The notes under the pieces: generated by a model
What the model saw: the letters and a program-made list of their open reading frames with translations, nothing else
Database searches by the model: none
Told to the model about the DNA's origin: nothing
Shown: positions 23,770-31,647 of the stretch, piece after piece
How the letters are laid out: each line of letters opens with the position of its first letter
Numbering within the stretch: position 1 is the first letter of the stretch
Origin: Neomoorella sulfitireducens
GTDB lineage: Bacteria > Bacillota > DSM-521 > Neomoorellales > Neomoorellaceae
Assembly: GCF_024733845.1 (NCBI RefSeq)
Contig: NZ_JANRHG010000019.1
Span: 1 to 38,115, forward strand
DNA length: 38,115 nucleotides
Direction of reading: 5' to 3'
Made by a program: the position numbers and the translations under genes

Positions 23770-24003
23770 TTACTTGCTGGCATGTTCTTTAATATAAGCT
23801 ACGGCGGCCCCCACTGTCGTCAGCTTTTCTGCATCCTCATCGGGAATTTCCAGGTCGAATTCCTCTTCCAGGGCCATGATAAGTTCCACGATATCCAGGG
23901 AATCGGCATTTAAATCATCAAAGGAAGTTTCCATGGTAATTTCGTCTTCCTCTACCCCCAGCTGTTCGGCTACAATAGCCCTGATCCTTTCAAAAATCTC
24001 CAC
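23770..24003 (-). CDS. acpP: Acyl carrier protein
   Basis: ACP carries growing acyl chains on a phosphopantetheine arm. The 77-residue acidic protein has the attachment site S35 in [15 protein letters not shown] and the expected four-helix pattern ([13 protein letters not shown], then [16 protein letters not shown]). The start is GTG 24003, with aaggaggtgag upstream; an in-frame ATG at 24048 would add 15 residues foreign to the family. Hairpins lie on both sides of the gene (24031-24054 and 23732-23759). Confidence 0.97.
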   Translation of the reverse strand: MEIFERIRAIVAEQLGVEEDEITMETSFDDLNADSLDIVELIMALEEEFDLEIPDEDAEKLTTVGAAVAYIKEHASK

Positions 24004-24030
24004 AGGCCTCACCTCCTTTTTTATGGGATG

Positions 24031-24054
24031 GGAGAGGTGTATTTTCACCTCTCC
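24031..24054 (-). other. Hairpin between fabG and acpP
   Basis: GGAGAGGTG and CACCTCTCC form a perfect 9-bp stem with a 6-nt loop, ending 8 nt before the acpP ribosome binding region. It may protect the 5' end of a processed acpP message. Confidence 0.55.
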
Positions 24055-24086
24055 ACCGGCGGCAGGAGTACCCCACTTTAGCCCGG

Positions 24087-24836
24087 CTACAGGGCCAGGG
24101 TTAACCCGCCGTCAACAACCAGGACCTGGCCGGTAATATACCTGGCCCCTGGTGAAGCCAGGAAAAAAATAACCTCGGCTATTTCCTCCGGCTCGCCGGG
24201 GCGCCCCAGGGGAATATGGCGGTAAAATTCTTCCCGGGCCGTCTCGTTTAAAGCCGCCGTCATATCCGTCGTGACAAAACCCGGGGCGACGGCATTAACC
24301 AGGATACCCCGCGACGCCACCTCTTTAGCCAGGGCCCTGGTAAAGCCGATAACCCCGGCCTTGGCCGCTGCGTAATTCACCTGGCCGGCATTGCCGCGCA
24401 GGCCTACGACCGAAGTCAGGTTGATAATGCGCCCGTAACGCTGGCGGAGCATCGGCTTCAAGGCGGCCTGGCAGCAGTTGAATACGCCGGTCAGGTTGGT
24501 CCGGAGAACGGCATCCCAGTCTTCCGGCTTCAAGCGGGCAATAAGGTTATCCCGGGATATGCCGGCGTTATTGACCAGGATATCCACCCGGCCAAAATTT
24601 TCTATGGTTGTCTGGATTAATTTTTTGGCTCCCTGGTAATCACCCACATCGGCAGGAACGGCAATGGCGCGGCCGCCGCCGTCCTCGATGGCAGCCACTA
24701 CTTCCTCAGCCGCCCCGGCCTGGTGGGCATAATTGACCACCACCCTGGCACCGGCCCCGGCCAGGCGCAGGGCCGTAGCCCGGCCGATCCCCCGGGAGGC
24801 GCCGGTGACGATTGCTACCTGATCCTGCAATTCCAT
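24087..24836 (-). CDS. fabG: 3-oxoacyl-ACP reductase
   Basis: FabG reduces 3-oxoacyl-ACP to 3-hydroxyacyl-ACP with NADPH. The 249-residue short-chain dehydrogenase has the cofactor motif [11 protein letters not shown] (11-21), NNAGI, the catalytic Ser in INLTSVVG, and the Tyr/Lys in YAAAKAG, and ends [15 protein letters not shown] 24836 follows aggagg; the frame is open to 24863 within the end of fabD. It is 1 bp from the fabD stop and so tightly coupled. Confidence 0.96.
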   Translation of the reverse strand: MELQDQVAIVTGASRGIGRATALRLAGAGARVVVNYAHQAGAAEEVVAAIEDGGGRAIAVPADVGDYQGAKKLIQTTIENFGRVDILVNNAGISRDNLIARLKPEDWDAVLRTNLTGVFNCCQAALKPMLRQRYGRIINLTSVVGLRGNAGQVNYAAAKAGVIGFTRALAKEVASRGILVNAVAPGFVTTDMTAALNETAREEFYRHIPLGRPGEPEEIAEVIFFLASPGARYITGQVLVVDGGLTLAL

Positions 24837-24837
24837 T

Positions 24838-25776
24838 TTATTTAGCCTCCTGCAGTAAAGCAAGGGTTTTATCCAGGGTCTCCAGATTTTCTACCTGGCC
24901 GATAATGGTCTGGCGGTCGATGCGTTTGATGAGCCCGCCCAGGACATTACCCGGCCCAACTTCGATAAAGGTGCGGTAACCACCGGCCAGCAGGCGGCGG
25001 ACACTTTCCTCCCATCGCACCGGGCTGTCTACCTGCTTGATCAGGTTTTCCCTTACCTGGTCCGCCGTGTATACATAGTCTGCGGTAACATTGCTTACGA
25101 CGGGTACCCGGGGGTCTTCCAGGGGAATCTGGTTTAAATAGATGGCCAGTTCCCGGGCGGCCGGTGCCATCAGGCTGGAATGAAAGGGACCGCTCACCTG
25201 GAGGGGTACTACCCTCCTGGCTCCTGCCTCCTTGGCCAGGGAAGACAGTGTCTCCAGGCCCTCCCGGTCACCGGCAACTACCACCTGACCCGGGGCGTTG
25301 AAGTTCGCCGCCTCGGCTGTACCTTCCTTTACCTCCCGGCAGAGAGCGGCTACTTTTTCGGATTCCAGGCCCAGCACGGCCACCATACCGCCCCGGCCGG
25401 CCGGTACGGCCGTGGCCATGAGCTGCGCCCTTTTGGCCACCAGCTTGACTGCTTCCCTAAAGGTGAGGCTGCCGGCGGCCACCAGGGCGCTGTACTCGCC
25501 CAGGCTGTGGCCGGCTACCGCTGCGGGCTTGATCCCTCGGGCTTCTAAAACGCGACAGCAGGCTACGCTTACCGTCAATACCGCCGGCTGGGTGTTTTCC
25601 GTACGGGTAAGCTCTTCAGCCGGCCCGTTAAAACAGAGCCTATCCACCGGCCATCCCAGGGCAGCTTCCGCCTCCTGGAAAACGGCCGCCGCTTCGGGAT
25701 AGTGGGCGGCCAGCTCCTGCCCCATACCTACATACTGGGAACCCTGGCCGGGGAAGACAAAGACTATACCTGACAT
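24838..25776 (-). CDS. fabD: Malonyl-CoA-ACP transacylase
   Basis: FabD moves the malonyl group from CoA to ACP. The 312-residue protein has FVFPGQGSQYVGMG at the start, the active-site S91 in GHSLGEYSALVA, the conserved Arg in AKRAQLMATAVPAG, and the His in VSGPFHSSLM. ATG 25776 follows ggagg; a TTG five codons upstream is inside the ribosome binding site and is rejected. It lies between fabK and fabG in the FapR-controlled operon. Confidence 0.96.
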   Translation of the reverse strand: MSGIVFVFPGQGSQYVGMGQELAAHYPEAAAVFQEAEAALGWPVDRLCFNGPAEELTRTENTQPAVLTVSVACCRVLEARGIKPAAVAGHSLGEYSALVAAGSLTFREAVKLVAKRAQLMATAVPAGRGGMVAVLGLESEKVAALCREVKEGTAEAANFNAPGQVVVAGDREGLETLSSLAKEAGARRVVPLQVSGPFHSSLMAPAARELAIYLNQIPLEDPRVPVVSNVTADYVYTADQVRENLIKQVDSPVRWEESVRRLLAGGYRTFIEVGPGNVLGGLIKRIDRQTIIGQVENLETLDKTLALLQEAK

Positions 25777-25805
25777 AAGGAAATCCTCCAAAAAAACTCC
25801 TATTT

Positions 25806-26747
25806 TTACCTCACCAGCTTGCCCAGGTGGGAGATGATCGCTTCTGCTTCAGCCACCACTTCTGCGATTATTGCCGCCGCCGGTTTAATTTCCCGTACCA
25901 GGGCTGCACTCTGGCCGGCCATCAGGGAACCGTATACCACATCGCCTTCTATTACTGCGGCCCGGAGCTTGCCTGTACCCAGGCGGTCCATTTCTTCCCA
26001 GGAGGCACCCCGGGCGGCTAGCTCTTCAAACTGGCGGGTTAATTTATTCTTAAGCACCCGGACGTAATGCCCCGGCATGCCGGTCACAACGGCATCCCGG
26101 TCCCCGGCTTTTAAGACGGCCTCTTTGTAATTGGGATGGACGGTACATTCTTCGGAGCAGATAAAGCGGGTTCCCATCTGCACCCCGGCCGCCCCCAGGG
26201 CCAGGGCCGCCGCCAGGCCGCGGCCGTCGGCAATACCGCCGGCGGCAATTACGGGAATATGTACGGCATCAACAATCTGGGGCACCAGCGGCATGGTGGC
26301 AATTTCCCCGATATGGCCGCCACATTCCATGCCTTCGGCAATAAGGGCATCCACCCCCAGACGTTCCAACCTTTTGGCCAGGGCCACCGAAGCTACCACC
26401 GGGATTACTTTTACACCGGCGGCCTTCAATTTGGGCAGGTGTTTGCCGGGGTTGCCGGCACCGGTAGTAACCACCGGTACCTTTTCGGCACATACCAGTT
26501 CAATGAGCTCTTCCACATAGGGTGACATATAGTAAACATTAACGCCGAAGGGACGATCTGTCCGTTCGCGCACCTTGCGGATCTCCTGGTGGACTGCTTC
26601 CGGCGGCGCATTGCCGGCGCCGATAATCCCGAGGCCCCCGGCCGCGGAAACCGCAGCCGCCAGCTCGCCGGTAGCCACCCAGGCCATGCCGCCCTGGAGG
26701 ATAGGATAATTAATACCCAGGAGATCGCAAAGGCCGGTATGCAGCAT
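25806..26747 (-). CDS. fabK: Enoyl-ACP reductase II (FMN-dependent)
   Basis: FabK reduces the enoyl-ACP double bond using NAD(P)H and FMN, replacing FabI in many clostridia. The 313-residue TIM-barrel flavoprotein starts LCDLLGINYPILQGGMAWVA and has GLGIIGAGN, PFGVNVYYMSP, VVTTGAGNPGKH, AEGMECGGHIGE, VIAAGGIADG and GVQMGTRFICSEE, all typical of the FabK/nitronate monooxygenase family. The context between fabH and fabD favours FabK. ATG 26747 uses an aaaggag site that lies in the end of fabH. Confidence 0.93.
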   Translation of the reverse strand: MLHTGLCDLLGINYPILQGGMAWVATGELAAAVSAAGGLGIIGAGNAPPEAVHQEIRKVRERTDRPFGVNVYYMSPYVEELIELVCAEKVPVVTTGAGNPGKHLPKLKAAGVKVIPVVASVALAKRLERLGVDALIAEGMECGGHIGEIATMPLVPQIVDAVHIPVIAAGGIADGRGLAAALALGAAGVQMGTRFICSEECTVHPNYKEAVLKAGDRDAVVTGMPGHYVRVLKNKLTRQFEELAARGASWEEMDRLGTGKLRAAVIEGDVVYGSLMAGQSAALVREIKPAAAIIAEVVAEAEAIISHLGKLVR

Positions 26748-26751
26748 AAAG

Positions 26752-27768
26752 TCAACTCCTTTCCGCGCTTGCCAGGCTCCAGTTTAAGACCGCGGCCCCC
26801 CAGGTGAGACCGGCGCCAAAGGCCACCAGCACCACTTTATCGCCGCGCTTGAGCCTGCCTTCCCGGCAGGCTTCATCCAGGGCCACCGGGATGGAAGCGC
26901 TGGACATATTACCGTAGCGGTCCAGGTTAACGTAAACTTTTTCCCGCGCCAGCCCCAGGCGCCTGGTGGCTGCTTCGATGATGCGCATGTTGGCCTGGTG
27001 GGGGATTAAAAAATCCACATCTTCTTTCTTTAAACCCGCCTGCTCCAGGGCTTTAAGGGAAGCCTCGCCCATAACCCGAACGGCAAATTTAAAAACCTCC
27101 GGGCCGTTCATATGAATAGTATGCAATTGGTTTTCGATGGTATTGAAGGTTGCCGGCAGGCGCGATCCCCCGGCCGGGATGCTGAGCAGGGACCCGCCGC
27201 TGCCGTCGGCTCCCAGGTGCAGGCCCAGGATTCCTTCCCCCGGCGGCACGGCCTGGAGGACGACGGCGCCGGCGCCGTCCCCGAAAAGGACGCAGGTGCT
27301 GCGGTCCTGCCAGTTGATAATTTTACTCAGGATCTCAACGCCGATCACCAGGGCCGCCCGGTAAACCCCGGTAGCAATGAACTGGCCGGCGGCTGCCAGG
27401 GCATAAATAAAACCGCTGCAGCCCGCTGAAAGGTCAAAGGCGGCCGCTCCTTTAGCCCCCAGGTGTTCCTGGACCAGGCAGGCCGTAGCGGGGAAAAGGG
27501 TATCCGGGGTTACGGTAGCGACAATAATTAAATCAACAGTTTCTGCCGCCAGCCCGGCCATAGCCAGGGCCCTTGCCGCCGCCGGTACGGCCAGGTCGGA
27601 AGCAGCCGTATCCGGATCAGCTATTCGCCGTTCCAGGATACCGGTCCGGGTACGGATCCATTCATCGCTTGTATCTACCATCTTTTCCAGCTCACGATTG
27701 GTCAGGACGCGTTCCGGCAAGCAGGAACCGGTCCCCGTAATCCCGACGGGCCTTAACAGGGCTTGCAT
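26752..27768 (-). CDS. fabH: 3-oxoacyl-ACP synthase III
   Basis: FabH starts fatty-acid synthesis by condensing an acyl-CoA primer with malonyl-ACP. The 338-residue protein has the active-site C117 in FDLSAGCSGFIYAL, His in IPHQANMRIIEA and Asn in YGNMSSASIPVAL, plus the start GITGTGSCLPERVLTN. ATG 27768 lies inside the end of plsX (16-bp overlap), so the two are translationally coupled, linking chain initiation with phospholipid precursor supply. Confidence 0.96.
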   Translation of the reverse strand: MQALLRPVGITGTGSCLPERVLTNRELEKMVDTSDEWIRTRTGILERRIADPDTAASDLAVPAAARALAMAGLAAETVDLIIVATVTPDTLFPATACLVQEHLGAKGAAAFDLSAGCSGFIYALAAAGQFIATGVYRAALVIGVEILSKIINWQDRSTCVLFGDGAGAVVLQAVPPGEGILGLHLGADGSGGSLLSIPAGGSRLPATFNTIENQLHTIHMNGPEVFKFAVRVMGEASLKALEQAGLKKEDVDFLIPHQANMRIIEAATRRLGLAREKVYVNLDRYGNMSSASIPVALDEACREGRLKRGDKVVLVAFGAGLTWGAAVLNWSLASAERS

Positions 27769-28772
27769 TTAACTCCCTCCCCGTCACTGTTAAGAGCCGG
27801 CAACTGCCCCAGACCTGTTACCAGTCCCTGCTCAACACAGCGAACGGCTACCCTGACGGCATTTTTTATAGCCCGGGCATTGGAACTGCCGTGACAGATG
27901 ATACTGACGCCCTGGACGCCCAGGAGAGGGGCACCGCCGTATTCGGTATAATCCACCTGCCGCTTCAAGTTTCGTAAAGAAGGCAAGACCAGGACTGCCC
28001 CGATCCTGGACCGGAAGTTGTTTTTCATTTCTCGCGCCATCATGGTCATAAGGGCCTGGGCCATGCCTTCACCGGACTTCAACAGCACGTTGCCTACAAA
28101 CCCGTCACATACAATTACATCTGTATCGCCGGCAAAAATATCCCGTCCTTCAATATTACCGGTAAAGTTAACGGGCGCACCCTTTAACAGGTTGTAAGCT
28201 CCCAGGGTCTGTTCATTTCCCTTGCAGGCCTCGGTGCCGATATTGAGGAGCCCCACCCGGGGCTCGCGAATTCCCATTACCCTGGACGCGTAAACATTGC
28301 CCATTAAAGCAAACTCATAGAGGTGTTCAGGCCGGCAATCGACGTTGGCCCCGGCGTCAAGTAACAGTTTGGGGCCTTTCAGGGTAGGAATTATCGTGGC
28401 GATGGCCGGTCGCTGGATCTTGCCGCTGCGGCCCAAAACCAGGAGGGATGCCGCCATCTGGGCCCCGGTACTGCCGGCGGAAACAACAGCTGCCGCCCCT
28501 CCTTCCTTGACCAGGCGGGTGGCAACCATTATTGAAGCTTCCCGCTTGCGCCGCAGCGCCAGGGCCGGCTGTTCATCCATCTCCACAAACTGTTCCGTAT
28601 GAACAATTTCTAAATCGACGGGGGGATTTAAGGAATCAAGTTCTGGTTCCAGTCGCCTTTTGTCTCCTACCAGGATAATTTCAGCTATCTTTTCCCTGGC
28701 AGCGGCCACCGCCCCGCGGATAATTTCCCCGGGAGCATAATCGCCCCCCATGGCATCAACGGCTATTCGCAA
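27753..28772 (-). CDS. plsX: Phosphate acyltransferase PlsX
   Basis: PlsX makes acyl-phosphate from acyl-ACP, the donor for PlsY in phospholipid synthesis. The 339-residue protein starts RIAVDAMGGDYAPGEI and contains VSAGSTGAQMAASL, LLLDAGANVDCRPEHLYEFA, VGLLNIGTEACKGNEQ and VCDGFVGNVLLKSGEG, all family blocks. The start is TTG 28772 with ggaggcggg upstream. fapR-plsX-fab order is standard in Firmicutes. The last 16 bp overlap fabH. Confidence 0.96.
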   Translation of the reverse strand: MRIAVDAMGGDYAPGEIIRGAVAAAREKIAEIILVGDKRRLEPELDSLNPPVDLEIVHTEQFVEMDEQPALALRRKREASIMVATRLVKEGGAAAVVSAGSTGAQMAASLLVLGRSGKIQRPAIATIIPTLKGPKLLLDAGANVDCRPEHLYEFALMGNVYASRVMGIREPRVGLLNIGTEACKGNEQTLGAYNLLKGAPVNFTGNIEGRDIFAGDTDVIVCDGFVGNVLLKSGEGMAQALMTMMAREMKNNFRSRIGAVLVLPSLRNLKRQVDYTEYGGAPLLGVQGVSIICHGSSNARAIKNAVRVAVRCVEQGLVTGLGQLPALNSDGEGVKCKPC

Positions 28773-28805
28773 TCATTCCCGCCTCCGTATTATATTGCCT
28801 GCGCC

Positions 28806-29387
28806 TTATGGCTGGCTGCCTTTTATATTCTCAAGAGTTAAAATTATAAACTGGCCTTTAAAAACGATCTCCCCGTTAACCCGGGAATGAACTGATACCA
28901 GGCAGGTTTGATCCTTTTTAACTTTGACCATGGCCCTGGCAATAACCCGCTCACCGCCGTATACCTGTCGCCGGTAGCGAACCCTGGCGCTGCTGGTCAG
29001 GACCACCTCCGCACCCACCGTCGCCAGGGCCAGGGTATGGGCCTGGGCAAAAAGATAATGACCGCGGGCAACGCCGGCCGGATGGACCAGCATCTGGGGG
29101 GTGATCTCCAGGATGGAAATACCAATGATTCCCGGTTGCAGTTCCACCAGATCTCCTACCAGCTCTTCTTCCGTCACTCCCCGCATCCGCGACCTGGCTT
29201 CCCGGGCCATGGCCATGATGCGTTCCCGGACTTCGGGGATTCCCATGGCCAGTCGATCCAGGCGTATGGTGGGTACGCTGACTTTAAATTTTTCCGCCAG
29301 CTCTTCATCGGTGGCGAAAGGGTTGTTGCGCAGGTAACGGCGCAGGGCCTCCTGGCGCTCTTCTTTATTCCCTTTCCGGCGTGCCAA
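28806..29387 (-). CDS. fapR: Fatty-acid biosynthesis transcription regulator FapR
   Basis: FapR represses fatty-acid and phospholipid genes and is released by malonyl-CoA. The protein of about 193 residues has an N-terminal helix-turn-helix (NPFATDEELAEKFKVSVPTI, then RLDRLAMGIPEVRERI), a linker, and a C-terminal hot-dog ligand domain (about 80-190, with HPAGVARGHYLFAQAHTLAL). The start is uncertain: TTG 29387 has gaggtg 6 nt upstream and is used here; GTG 29396 lies in that same stretch. A dyad overlaps the start of its transcript (29402-29428), pointing to autoregulation. First gene of the lipid operon. Confidence 0.94.
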   Translation of the reverse strand: MARRKGNKEERQEALRRYLRNNPFATDEELAEKFKVSVPTIRLDRLAMGIPEVRERIMAMAREARSRMRGVTEEELVGDLVELQPGIIGISILEITPQMLVHPAGVARGHYLFAQAHTLALATVGAEVVLTSSARVRYRRQVYGGERVIARAMVKVKKDQTCLVSVHSRVNGEIVFKGQFIILTLENIKGSQP

Positions 29388-29401
29388 AAATCTCACCTCG
29401 T

Positions 29402-29466
29402 GCCTGGTACCAATTAATATTACCAGGCCATAGTATTAGTATAATGGTTATGGTAGATTTATGCAA
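29402..29466 (-). promoter_or_regulatory. fapR operon promoter with FapR-like operator
   Basis: On the minus strand TTGCAT (29466-29461) and TATACT (29443-29438) are 17 bp apart, giving a start near 29431. Just downstream, GCCTGGTA (29402-29409) and TACCAGGC (29421-29428) form an 8-bp dyad with an 11-bp centre rich in A and T. It shares the TAC/CTGGTA core of known FapR boxes. It would block early transcription in the absence of malonyl-CoA; binding is inferred. Confidence 0.7.
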
Positions 29467-29494
29467 GTAAAAAAAACCGGCAATAATTGCCGGT
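29467..29494 (-). terminator. Intrinsic terminator after rpmF
   Basis: In the minus-strand transcript ACCGGCAAT/ATTGCCGGT form a 9-bp stem around a single central base (practically a 7-bp stem with a small loop), followed by eight T. It lies 16 bp after the rpmF stop and directly abuts the fapR promoter -35, insulating the lipid operon. Confidence 0.9.
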
Positions 29495-29510
29495 GAATTT
29501 TATCATAAAT

Positions 29511-29696
29511 TTATTGCTCTGCTACTTTGATAACTTCCCGCCCTTTGTAGTAACCGCACCTGGGACAGACGCGGTGGTTGAGCTTCAACTGGTGGCACTG
29601 GGGACATTCCACCAGGGAGGGAGGGGACATCTGGCTCCAAATGGAGCGGCGTTTATTTTTCCGGGCTTTGGAAACTCTTCTTTTCGGTACTCCCAA
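29511..29696 (-). CDS. rpmF: Large ribosomal subunit protein bL32
   Basis: This 61-residue protein starts GVPKRRVSKARKNKRR and carries a zinc ribbon, CPQC and CPRC, spaced as in zinc-binding bL32. The start is TTG 29696 with aaggagag upstream; the frame continues to 29789 over the end of yceD but the upstream residues are not bL32-like. It lies 1 bp after yceD, the conserved yceD-rpmF pair. Confidence 0.96.
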   Translation of the reverse strand: MGVPKRRVSKARKNKRRSIWSQMSPPSLVECPQCHQLKLNHRVCPRCGYYKGREVIKVAEQ

Positions 29697-29697
29697 A

Positions 29698-30243
29698 CTA
29701 GTTCTCTCCTTCCTTTTTGTGTAGCAATTCTCCCAGTACAGCCAGGCGCGGGTCAACCGGCCGGGCATCACACCGGCACTGGCTCTCATTTAAATTCTGG
29801 CCGCAATGGGGACACAATCCCCGGCAGTTTTCCCGGCAAAGCCATTTCATGGGCAGGGCCAGGATGAGGGCTTCTTCTACCGCCGGCTTTAAGTCGATAA
29901 AATCTCCCTCCAGGGGCCGCACTTCCACCTTGTCCCATTTTTCCCCGTTCGCGTCCTGACCGGCGGTCGTCCCGGCGTATTCTTCTTCCAGGGGCGCCAC
30001 AACGGGGTACCTGTACTTCTCCAGGCAGCGGTCACAGGTTAATTCCAGGGTGGTGGCCGCCTGTCCTTGAACCAGCAAGATCTTACCCGTGTTGGTAACC
30101 CTGCCGGTCACACGTACCGGTGCTACGATAGGTATGTTGCCGGATACGGTAGATAAAAAGGTCCATTTTTCCTGGGACTTAAATTCGATCTCGCCGCCCG
30201 GCCTGGCTTTTAAATCGCCTACGCCAATTTTCACCACATTCAC
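29698..30243 (-). CDS. yceD: YceD family protein (DUF177), 23S rRNA accumulation
   Basis: YceD is needed for normal 23S rRNA levels in plants and E. coli and is nearly always cotranscribed with rpmF. The protein of up to 181 residues has an N-terminal beta-rich region and the family core LELTCDRCLEKYRYPV followed by a Cys-rich segment, CRENCRGLCPHCGQNLN, that may bind zinc. The start is ambiguous: GTG 30243 would be almost leaderless given the promoter at 30251-30280, while the GTG at 30234 has about 10 nt of leader. Confidence 0.92.
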   Translation of the reverse strand: MNVVKIGVGDLKARPGGEIEFKSQEKWTFLSTVSGNIPIVAPVRVTGRVTNTGKILLVQGQAATTLELTCDRCLEKYRYPVVAPLEEEYAGTTAGQDANGEKWDKVEVRPLEGDFIDLKPAVEEALILALPMKWLCRENCRGLCPHCGQNLNESQCRCDARPVDPRLAVLGELLHKKEGEN

Positions 30244-30250
30244 CGTGTAG

Positions 30251-30280
30251 ATTATACCGGAAAGTCCGGCCGGGTGTCAA
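30251..30280 (-). promoter_or_regulatory. Sigma-A promoter of yceD-rpmF overlapping the ackA stop
   Basis: On the minus strand TTGACA (30280-30275) and TATAAT (30256-30251) are 18 bp apart, both perfect hexamers. The TGA of the ackA stop codon is part of the -35 box. Transcription would begin about 30244, at or next to the first possible yceD start codon. Confidence 0.8.
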
Positions 30281-31473
30281 CCAGCCCGGACAACGGCTAA
30301 GGTTTCCCGGGCGATCATTAATTCTTCGTTGGTAGGAATAACAAAGATGCGTACCCTGGACCCGGCAGCGGAAATATCCTTTTCCTGGCCCCGGACCTGG
30401 TTTTTCACGGCATCGACCTTAATCCCCAGGTAATCCATATCCCGGCATATTGCTTCCCTGACGGCAGGGGAATTCTCTCCCAGGCCGGCCGTAAATACCA
30501 GTACATCGAGGCCGTTTAGGGCAGCAGTATAGGCGCCAATATATTTTTTTACCGCATACACAAAGATATCCCACGCCAGGCGGGCCCGTTCATTGCCGCC
30601 GGCCATGGCGTCTTCTATATCCCGGAAGTCGCTGCTCACCCCGGAAACGCCCAGTACGCCGGATCGACGGTTCATGAGCTGGTCCATATCGGCAGGCGTA
30701 AGGCCTTCCTTTTCCATAAGGAAGGTAACTATGGCCGGGTCGATATCGCCGCAGCGAGTACCCATGGTCAGGCCGGCCAGGGGCGTGAAGCCCATGCTGG
30801 TATCCAGCGATTTGCCGTTTTTTATCGCCGTAATGCTGGAACCATTGCCCAGGTGGCAGGTAATCACTTTCAATTCTGCCAGGGGCCGGCCGGCGAGGCC
30901 GGCCGCCCTCAAAGCTACATATTTGTGGGAAGTGCCGTGAAATCCGTAGCGGCGGATATGATGGCGCCGGCAGAGATCATAGGGAAGGCTATAGGTATAC
31001 GCGTAGGGAGGCATGGTTTGATGAAAAGCCGTGTCAAAGACGGCCACCTGGGGTGTAGACGGCAATATACCCTCGCAGGCTTCAATCCCCAGCAGCCCCG
31101 GGCCGTTATGTAAAGGTGCCAGTTTTACCAGGTCGCCGATTATGGCCTTTGTTTCCCGGGTAATTAATACCGAATCACAAAACTCGCCGCCGTGGACAAT
31201 CCGGTGCCCCACGGCGCCGATTTCGCCGTAATCTTTAATAACTCCATATTCCCCGTCGGTCAAAGCTTCCAGGCAGAGGCGGACGGCCACCTTGTGGTCG
31301 CCAATTTCTGCTTCCCGCACCACTTTATCTTTACCCGCCGGGCGGTGGGTAAGGACTGAACCGGATAAGCCAATCCTTTCAACGAGCCCCCGGGCCAGGA
31401 CCGTCTCGTTGGTCATATCGAAAAGCTGGTATTTAACTGAAGAACTACCGCAGTTTAAAATTAAAATCTTCAC
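30277..31473 (-). CDS. ackA: Acetate kinase
   Basis: AckA converts acetyl phosphate and ADP to acetate and ATP, the substrate-level energy step of acetogens. The 398-residue protein has the ASKHA-fold motifs LILNCGSSSVKYQLF (N-terminal phosphate loop), GHRIVHGG, VFDTAFHQTMP, YGFHGTSHKYV, VITCHLGNGSSITAI, GTRCGDIDP and LVFTAGLGENSP, with the final FVIPTNEELMIARET. No pta gene is adjacent. It is divergent from ylbJ; a weak promoter (TTGACT or TTGACC near 31540) may lie in the 174-bp gap. Confidence 0.97.
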   Translation of the reverse strand: MKILILNCGSSSVKYQLFDMTNETVLARGLVERIGLSGSVLTHRPAGKDKVVREAEIGDHKVAVRLCLEALTDGEYGVIKDYGEIGAVGHRIVHGGEFCDSVLITRETKAIIGDLVKLAPLHNGPGLLGIEACEGILPSTPQVAVFDTAFHQTMPPYAYTYSLPYDLCRRHHIRRYGFHGTSHKYVALRAAGLAGRPLAELKVITCHLGNGSSITAIKNGKSLDTSMGFTPLAGLTMGTRCGDIDPAIVTFLMEKEGLTPADMDQLMNRRSGVLGVSGVSSDFRDIEDAMAGGNERARLAWDIFVYAVKKYIGAYTAALNGLDVLVFTAGLGENSPAVREAICRDMDYLGIKVDAVKNQVRGQEKDISAAGSRVRIFVIPTNEELMIARETLAVVRAG

Positions 31474-31647
31474 GGGTTAAGAACCTCCTGCAATAATATC
31501 TATACTACATATGGTACTGCTAAACCGGTCAAAGTCAATGCTTTTGTTAATGTCCCCACATGTTCTTCCTTTAAAAAACAAAGTTTACTTCTAAAATAGC
31601 TGCTGCCGCGTATATTGCATAACAGGATGTCCTGAGGGGTGACCCTT

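Noticed and set aside
22952-23797. 281-codon plus-strand frame opposite fabF
   Set aside because: Antisense shadow of fabF with no family features.
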